DNA of 7,838 nt from an uncultured Eubacteriales bacterium (GTDB taxonomy: Bacteria > Bacillota > Clostridia > Oscillospirales > Oscillospiraceae), in NCBI GenBank assembly GCA_900551495.1, contig URWG01000086.1, positions 1 to 7,838 of the forward strand, read 5' to 3'. The translations under genes were made by a program, and so were the position numbers. Below are positions 4,413-7,838 of this stretch, piece after piece. Every line of letters begins with the position of its first letter. Position 1 is the stretch's first letter. The notes beneath the pieces are model-generated. The model saw nothing but the letters and a program-made list of their open reading frames with translations, was not told the DNA's origin and did not search any database.

Positions 4413-5258
4413 TTATTTGCCGTTGACGGCACCTGCGATATAGTTTGCGGGGTCTTTGTCGATAATCACATAGCTGAGGTTGCCGTTGAGCATATCCTGC
4501 ACGGCAAGCGCACCGGACTTATAACCGACGGCAGTCACAGGGAAGCCGTCAAAGCCCCAATCCTCGCTCCCCTCCGTGTAATACTGTCCCGTCGTGCCGA
4601 GCTGGAAGCCGATCTTGGTTGACTTGTCGCAGGCGCCGAGTACCGCCTCGACCTGCTCGGCAGTCGTGCAGTCGTCAAGCGAGGTATCGTCCGCGCGGGC
4701 GATCACGGTCTGAGACGCCTGATAATACGGCGTGGTGAAATTGACGAACTCCTTACGCTCCTCGTTCACGGTCAAACCTGCCATTGCGATGTCGCACTTG
4801 CCTTGGCTGACGGAGAGGCAGACCGCCTCAAAATCCATGTTCACGATCACAAGCTCCTTGCCGAGCGATTCGGCAAAGCCCTTCGCGACTTCAAGGTCGA
4901 TCCCGTAGTAATTTTCACCGAGCAGATACTCGAACGGCTCAAACGCGGCGTTCGTCGCGACCACAAGCTGGTCCTTGCCGCTATCCTGCACGGCAGAGGT
5001 GATCGGCTCGACCTCGCCGCCCGCAAAATATTTTTGACAGATCGAATCCAACGTTCCGTCGGCAATGATCTTCTCGATGTAGGCATTCGCCTGCTCCAGC
5101 AGCTCAGGCTGATTTTTATCCACACCGAATGCATATTCCTCCTGTGTCAGCTCGATCGGGATGACCTTAACGCCTGCGGATGCGGAATCGCCGCCGCAGC
5201 CCGAAAACAGCGTCAAAACAAGAATTACCGCGCTCATCAGCGCAATCAGCTTTTTCAT
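4413..5258 (-). CDS. Amino acid ABC transporter substrate-binding lipoprotein, apparently circularly permuted (SBP_bac_3)
   Basis: This 281-residue protein is an extracellular lipoprotein that captures the substrate for the permease. A signal sequence ends in LFSGC with the lipidated Cys at 21. Residues 30-79 (VKVIPIELTQEEYAFGV...IADGTLDSICQKYF) match the part that normally closes SBP_bac_3 proteins. The usual N-terminal start follows at 96-111 (DQLVVATNAAFEPFEY), then GLTVNEERKEFVNF with the carboxylate-binding-type Arg168, GTTGQYY and finally YVIIDKDPA near 263-271 with Asp267. The chain stops at NGK, just where VKVIPIEL would follow in normal order. All parts of the two-lobed fold are present, but rotated. 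Start ATG 5258 has GGAGG eight bases upstream. First gene of the operon. Confidence 0.93.
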   Translation of the reverse strand: MKKLIALMSAVILVLTLFSGCGGDSASAGVKVIPIELTQEEYAFGVDKNQPELLEQANAYIEKIIADGTLDSICQKYFAGGEVEPITSAVQDSGKDQLVVATNAAFEPFEYLLGENYYGIDLEVAKGFAESLGKELVIVNMDFEAVCLSVSQGKCDIAMAGLTVNEERKEFVNFTTPYYQASQTVIARADDTSLDDCTTAEQVEAVLGACDKSTKIGFQLGTTGQYYTEGSEDWGFDGFPVTAVGYKSGALAVQDMLNGNLSYVIIDKDPANYIAGAVNGK

Positions 5259-5292
5259 TTTCTCTTCCTCCGTGCTTCAAAATACTGGAGAA

Positions 5293-5321
5293 ATTGTAGC
5301 GCTTCGCGGGCTGTTTGTCAA
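5293..5321 (-). promoter_or_regulatory. Promoter of the amino acid ABC transporter operon
   Basis: On the minus strand TTGACA (5316-5321) and TACAAT (5293-5298) are separated by 17 bases. This leaves a leader of about 30 bases before the start codon at 5258, with no riboswitch or attenuator visible. Confidence 0.88.
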
Positions 5322-5327
5322 GCGGAA

Positions 5328-5345
5328 AATGAAATAATATTCATT
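5328..5345. promoter_or_regulatory. ARG-box-like palindrome 1 (putative ArgR/AhrC site)
   Basis: AATGAA-ATAATA-TTCATT is a perfect inverted repeat over 18 bp, the size of an ARG box. It matches 16 of 18 positions of the E. coli consensus TNTGAATWWWWATTCANW. It ends seven bases upstream of the -35 box of the transporter operon. Arginine-linked control is inferred; no argR gene is in the window. Confidence 0.55.
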
Positions 5346-5349
5346 CGAT

Positions 5350-5367
5350 TATGAAAATTTTTTCATG
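5350..5367. promoter_or_regulatory. ARG-box-like palindrome 2 (putative ArgR/AhrC site)
   Basis: ATGAAAA-TT-TTTTCAT (5351-5366) has perfect 7-bp arms, and the 18-bp window differs from the ARG-box consensus at three positions. Its centre is 22 bp from that of palindrome 1, about two helical turns, close to the spacing of paired ARG boxes bound by one ArgR hexamer. Its AT-rich character contrasts with the surrounding DNA. Confidence 0.5.
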
Positions 5368-5391
5368 CAATGTGCACAAACCCCTTCTGTC

Positions 5392-5420
5392 TTGACAACG
5401 GCGGCATTTCCTGCTATACT
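5392..5420 (+). promoter_or_regulatory. Promoter of the divergent hypothetical gene
   Basis: TTGACA (5392-5397) and TATACT (5415-5420) are separated by 17 bases. The leader before ATG 5461 would be about 34 bases. The -35 box is 24 bases from palindrome 2, so the same regulator could affect both directions. Confidence 0.85.
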
Positions 5421-5460
5421 GAGCAAAAATATCCTAACGCGAAGAGGAGCTGTGGTTGAC

Positions 5461-5991
5461 ATGGCGAACGTCATTTATTTCAAGAAGGGCGGGCGGCTCT
5501 GCACCGATGCGCGTTATACCGCCTTTTTGGACTACGCCTTTGCGCAAACCGATTATTTCATGCTCGTCTATGTGTTTCGCCGCGGCAGCCGCTATGCCGC
5601 CGCACTGCATCGGTATCGGCAGATGCTCGCGCCGTACCTCGTCAAGCGGCGAAACGAGCCGTACTGGGCGGGGACGATGCTGCCCTTCTCCGAGGCGGTC
5701 AGCTATGAAGTCTCCTTTTATCGCAACACAGAGGAGGCAAAGCAGGTCTTGCAGGAGGCATCGGCGCTGTTCGACTGGTCGTCGCCGAAGCGACCGCAGG
5801 ATCTTGCCTTTTTCCGCCGCAACCGCTGCTGGTTCTACTCCTCGTCGGCAGAAAAATCGGCGGCGCTGCTGCACGCAACGGAACGCGATCTGGCGTTTCT
5901 TACCGAGCACGGCTTGGCTGACCCAGCCGACGCACTGCCGGAGGACCTCTATTTTGAGCTGTACGACGAGCAGCTCACAACATTCTATTAA
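5461..5991 (+). CDS. Conserved-looking hypothetical protein, 176 aa
   Basis: I do not recognise the family with confidence. The protein is soluble-looking, with no signal peptide or membrane helix, and rich in aromatic residues and arginine. Notable parts are DYFMLVYVFRRGSR (about 31-44), EPYWAGTMLPF, SYEVSFYRN, LFDWSSPKRPQDLAFFRRNRCWFYS in the middle, and a final acidic segment ELYDEQL. The alternation of hydrophobic strands with helices and the DLAFFRRNRCWFYS block suggest a compact globular domain. ATG 5461 has GAGGAG (5444-5449) eleven bases upstream; GTG 5452 would be too close to it. A consensus promoter and typical codon use support a real gene. It is divergent from the transporter operon, sharing the ARG-box-like sites, and its TAA stop overlaps the left end of the MITE-like element. 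Confidence 0.78.
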   Translation: MANVIYFKKGGRLCTDARYTAFLDYAFAQTDYFMLVYVFRRGSRYAAALHRYRQMLAPYLVKRRNEPYWAGTMLPFSEAVSYEVSFYRNTEEAKQVLQEASALFDWSSPKRPQDLAFFRRNRCWFYSSSAEKSAALLHATERDLAFLTEHGLADPADALPEDLYFELYDEQLTTFY

Positions 5992-6213
5992 GGAACCTCT
6001 GAATAAATCCCCGTCGGCGGACATCGGATCTTTTTTTGCCAATTCTTCGGTTTGAAAAACTTGAAATATTGCGCAGCCGTTGGCGACGAAGGAGCCTTAC
6101 GGATGCGGCATACCCCTTGCGGGCACACAAAGTATTCCTGCGTTTTTCAAACCTTGACTTGACAAAAAATCTCTCGATCTCCATCCTTGTTGATTTAATC
6201 AGAGCTTCCTTAA
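5988..6213. mobile_element. MITE-like element with long imperfect terminal inverted repeats
   Basis: The ends TTAAGGAACCTCTGAATAAATC (5988-6009) and its near-complement (6192-6213) match at all but two positions. Further in, GGTTTGAAAAAC (6049-6060) and GTTTTTCAAACC (6142-6153) are perfectly complementary, and the stretches between can also be aligned at intervals, so the 71- and 70-base arms form one long imperfect hairpin around an 81-base centre (6061-6141). The element has no ORF of note. TTAA at both outer ends could be part of the repeats or a target duplication, since TTAA is itself a palindrome. Size, symmetry and intergenic position fit a non-autonomous element; a large structured RNA is the main alternative. 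No transposase is in the window. Confidence 0.65.
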
Positions 6214-6251
6214 AAACGCCGCCCCGTTCGACCTACACCGAACGGGGCGGC
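6212..6251 (-). terminator. Terminator of the trmD-sirtuin-trmO operon
   Basis: On the minus strand a perfect 13-bp stem (arms 6239-6251 and 6218-6230, GC-rich, 8-base loop) is followed by a run of five T residues ending at 6212. It starts five bases after the trmO stop. The run abuts the right end of the MITE-like element. Confidence 0.93.
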
Positions 6252-6256
6252 AATGT

Positions 6257-6940
6257 TTATATCGGGATGACATCGCACACGGTCAGGCGGCTGCCGTCTA
6301 CGGTGAAGCGCACGTCGAAGCGGTCGAAGCGCATTCCGTAAATTCGCGCGGCATCCTGCTGATACGACGGACGCGGGTCATGCTCCAGCACGCCGAGCAG
6401 CGCCGCGTGCAATGCCTGCGGAATTTTTCCCAGCAGCGCGGGCGGGAACTCCACATTCAGCAGGAATTCTCCCGCGTGGTCCGTAAAGCCGCCGACTGCC
6501 TCCGGATGGGCATCGGCATACGGCAGATACGGCTTGATGTCGAAGATCGGCGTCCCGTCCATCAGGTCCGCACCGGAAACGAGCAGTACCGTCCCCTCCT
6601 CCGCGCGGCGCTCCATCCCGAGCAGCCGCACACAGGAAAGCCCGATCGGGTTGGGTCGGAACGGGGAGCGCGTGGCAAAAACGCCCAGTCGGGTATTCCC
6701 GCCCAGCCGCGGCGGGCGAACGGTCGGCGACCACGGGTGCCCGACGGATTCCGAAAACTCCCATATCAGCCACAGGTGGGAAAAGCCCTCCAAGCCGCGC
6801 AGCGCGTCGGGATTGCGGTACTTCGGCTCAAACACAACGGTCGAGCGGAGCGCATCGACCAAGCCGCTCTGCCGCGGGATGCCGAACTTCGTCGGAAATT
6901 CGCTGCGCATATGCGCGATCACTTGCACGGAATGTTCCAT
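6257..6940 (-). CDS. trmO: tRNA (t6A37-N6)-methyltransferase TrmO
   Basis: This 227-residue protein belongs to the TrmO/TsaA/YaeB family, which uses S-adenosylmethionine to methylate threonylcarbamoyl-adenosine at position 37 of certain threonine tRNAs, giving m6t6A. Hallmarks in order are FGIPRQ at 19-24, the GLEGFSHLWLIWEF block at 49-62, RPPRLGGN at 75-82, GVFATRSPFRPNPIGLS at 86-102, DLMDGTPIFDIKPYLPYAD at 125-143, and the C-terminal DPRPSYQ and YG motifs. Length is close to the family's usual 230 residues. ATG 6940 is chosen because GGAGG (6946-6950) is five bases before it; a TTG at 6955 would overlap the previous stop. It follows the sirtuin gene by 11 bases and is the last gene of the operon. 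Confidence 0.96.
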   Translation of the reverse strand: MEHSVQVIAHMRSEFPTKFGIPRQSGLVDALRSTVVFEPKYRNPDALRGLEGFSHLWLIWEFSESVGHPWSPTVRPPRLGGNTRLGVFATRSPFRPNPIGLSCVRLLGMERRAEEGTVLLVSGADLMDGTPIFDIKPYLPYADAHPEAVGGFTDHAGEFLLNVEFPPALLGKIPQALHAALLGVLEHDPRPSYQQDAARIYGMRFDRFDVRFTVDGSRLTVCDVIPI

Positions 6941-6951
6941 CGGCACCTCCG

Positions 6952-7668
6952 TCAAAGCTGCGAAAAGACCTCGCCGAGCGAGCAGTGCAGCACAAGGTCG
7001 GCGCTGTCGTCATAAGGCGTTTCGTCGCGGTTAATGAGCACGAGCCGCTGCCCGCGATAGTAGCGCAGCAGTCCCGCCGCAGGATAGACGGTCAGGCTCG
7101 TCCCGCCGACGATCAGCAGATCGGCACGACGGATCGCCTCAATCGCGCCGCCGAGCGTTTTTTCGTCCAGTGCCTCCTCATAGAGCACGACGTCCGGCTT
7201 GACGATTCCGCCGCAGTCGCAGAACGGAATGTCCTTCGCGTCGCGAATGAATTCGGCGGGGTAAAATTTGCCGCAGCGGGTGCAATAGTTGCGCAGAACG
7301 CTCCCGTGCAGCTCGAAAACCGTCCTGCTGCCCGCCTTCTGATGCAGTCCGTCGATATTCTGCGTGACCACGGCGGTGAGGTGTCCCTCCCGCTCCAGCC
7401 GCGCCAGAACCCGATGCGTCACGTTCGGCTCAAAGCCCAGCGGCAGCATTTTCTCCCGATAAAAGCGGAAGAAATAGGACGGATTTCGCTCATAAAAGCT
7501 CCGTGAAATAATTGTTTCCGGAGGATATTCGAACTTTTGTCGGTATAATCCGTCCTCGCTGCGGAAATCGGGAATCCCGCTCTCCGTCGATACCCCCGCC
7601 CCGCCGAAAAAAACGGCGCTGCGGGCTTCAAGGATCCATTTTTTCAGCGTTTCGATTGCGGAAGGCAT
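6952..7668 (-). CDS. Sir2-family NAD-dependent protein deacylase (sirtuin)
   Basis: This 238-residue enzyme removes acyl groups from lysine side chains using NAD. The NAD-binding GAGVSTESGIPDFRS is at 23-37, TQNIDGLHQKAGS at 102-114, and the catalytic His at 121 in ELHGS. A zinc site is formed by Cys129, 132, 150 and 152 (CX2C...CXC), and GGTSLTVYPA plus INRDETP complete the Rossmann part. Everything needed for activity is present. ATG 7668 is chosen because GGAGG (7678-7682) lies nine bases before it, whereas ATG 7677 would directly touch that site. Its 5' end overlaps the trmD end by 41 bases, and trmO follows after 11 bases, so translation is probably coupled. Which acyl group it prefers cannot be told. 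Confidence 0.95.
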   Translation of the reverse strand: MPSAIETLKKWILEARSAVFFGGAGVSTESGIPDFRSEDGLYRQKFEYPPETIISRSFYERNPSYFFRFYREKMLPLGFEPNVTHRVLARLEREGHLTAVVTQNIDGLHQKAGSRTVFELHGSVLRNYCTRCGKFYPAEFIRDAKDIPFCDCGGIVKPDVVLYEEALDEKTLGGAIEAIRRADLLIVGGTSLTVYPAAGLLRYYRGQRLVLINRDETPYDDSADLVLHCSLGEVFSQL

Positions 7669-7838
7669 CGTCCTCATCCTCCAATTCCGCCAAAAATTTC
7701 TTCTCCGCCTTGGTTTTATTCGGCAGCGTCAGCCTGCGGAACATATCGGGGCGGCGATGGAGAGTACGCAAGATCGACTGCTTCCTTCTCCAGCGGGCAA
7801 CCTTGGCATGGTCGCCGGAGAGCAGGATCGGCGGCACC
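7628..7838 (-). CDS. trmD: tRNA (guanine37-N1)-methyltransferase TrmD, C-terminal end (5' part outside window)
   Basis: Only the last 69 or so residues are present. The segment VPPILLSGDHAKVARWRRKQSILRTLHRRPDM matches the conserved C-terminal domain of TrmD, the SPOUT-family enzyme that methylates G37 of tRNAs reading C-, U- and G-started codons such as Leu, Pro and Arg. The SAM-binding knot would be upstream, beyond 7838. After RPDM comes a charged tail of about 35 residues with KTKAEKKFLAELEDEDD. The final codons overlap the sirtuin start region by 41 bases. The first visible codon is GTG, an internal valine and not a start. Confidence 0.93.
   Translation of the reverse strand, partial: VPPILLSGDHAKVARWRRKQSILRTLHRRPDMFRRLTLPNKTKAEKKFLAELEDEDDAFRNRNAEKMDP

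Noticed and set aside
4343..4432. Extension of the permease by 30 residues to ATG 4432
   Set aside because: The added residues are not hydrophobic or family-like, overlap the end of the binding-protein gene, and have no RBS; ATG 4342 has AAAGGA and begins a signal peptide.
4413..4440. Frameshift explaining the missing C-terminal part of the binding protein
   Set aside because: No frame downstream of the stop encodes anything like the missing segment, and that segment is present intact near the N-terminus.
5371..5378. TGTGCACA palindrome upstream of the hypothetical gene
   Set aside because: It is an 8-bp perfect palindrome but too short, without a partner site or known motif match, to call an operator.
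6159..6187. TTGACA inside the MITE-like element as an outward promoter
   Set aside because: No acceptable -10 box lies 16-18 bases downstream (CATCCT at 17), and no plus-strand gene follows.

Overview
The window reads as a chromosomal stretch from a GC-rich Gram-positive bacterium of the Firmicutes, most likely class Clostridia (Oscillospiraceae/Ruminococcaceae-like). This is inferred from strong GGAGG ribosome binding sites, textbook sigma-A promoters, CCA-encoding tRNAs, a SpoIVFB-type M50 protease and a lipoprotein-based polar amino acid ABC transporter. No single marker fixes the species.

Layout. 1-213 (minus): two serine tRNA genes, the left one cut by the window edge, with a consensus promoter lying in the 3' end of the next gene. 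188-1010 (minus): a SpoIVFB-like site-2 metalloprotease, overlapped at its 5' end by a small one-pass membrane protein gene that may stand in the place of SpoIVFA. 1041-1271: a divergent promoter region, a single tRNA-Pro(CGG) gene on the plus strand and two tandem terminators. 1291-1980 (plus): a 56-aa membrane protein and a stand-alone allophanate-hydrolase C-terminal-like domain. 1994-2634 (minus): a TetR-family regulator with a perfect consensus promoter and a likely self-operator. 2695-5321 (minus): a complete polar amino acid ABC transporter operon in the order binding lipoprotein, permease, ATPase, with promoter, intercistronic hairpin and terminator. 5392-5991 (plus): a divergent gene of unknown function. 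5988-6213: a MITE-like element with long inverted repeats. 6212-7838 (minus): end of trmD, a sirtuin and trmO, packed as one operon and closed by a strong terminator.

How the parts fit. The transporter would take up a polar, possibly basic, amino acid; two side-by-side 18-bp ARG-box-like palindromes between its promoter and the divergent gene suggest control by ArgR/AhrC. The trmD and trmO products both methylate residues at tRNA position 37, and the NAD-dependent deacylase lies between them.

The most unusual observation is the transporter's binding protein. The segment that normally ends an SBP_bac_3 protein comes right after its lipoprotein signal, and the protein stops where that segment should begin, as expected for a circularly permuted solute-binding protein. 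Its partner permease carries a cleavable-looking signal peptide and its ATPase has an extra segment of about 30 residues before the signature motif, so the whole transporter has unusual architecture.
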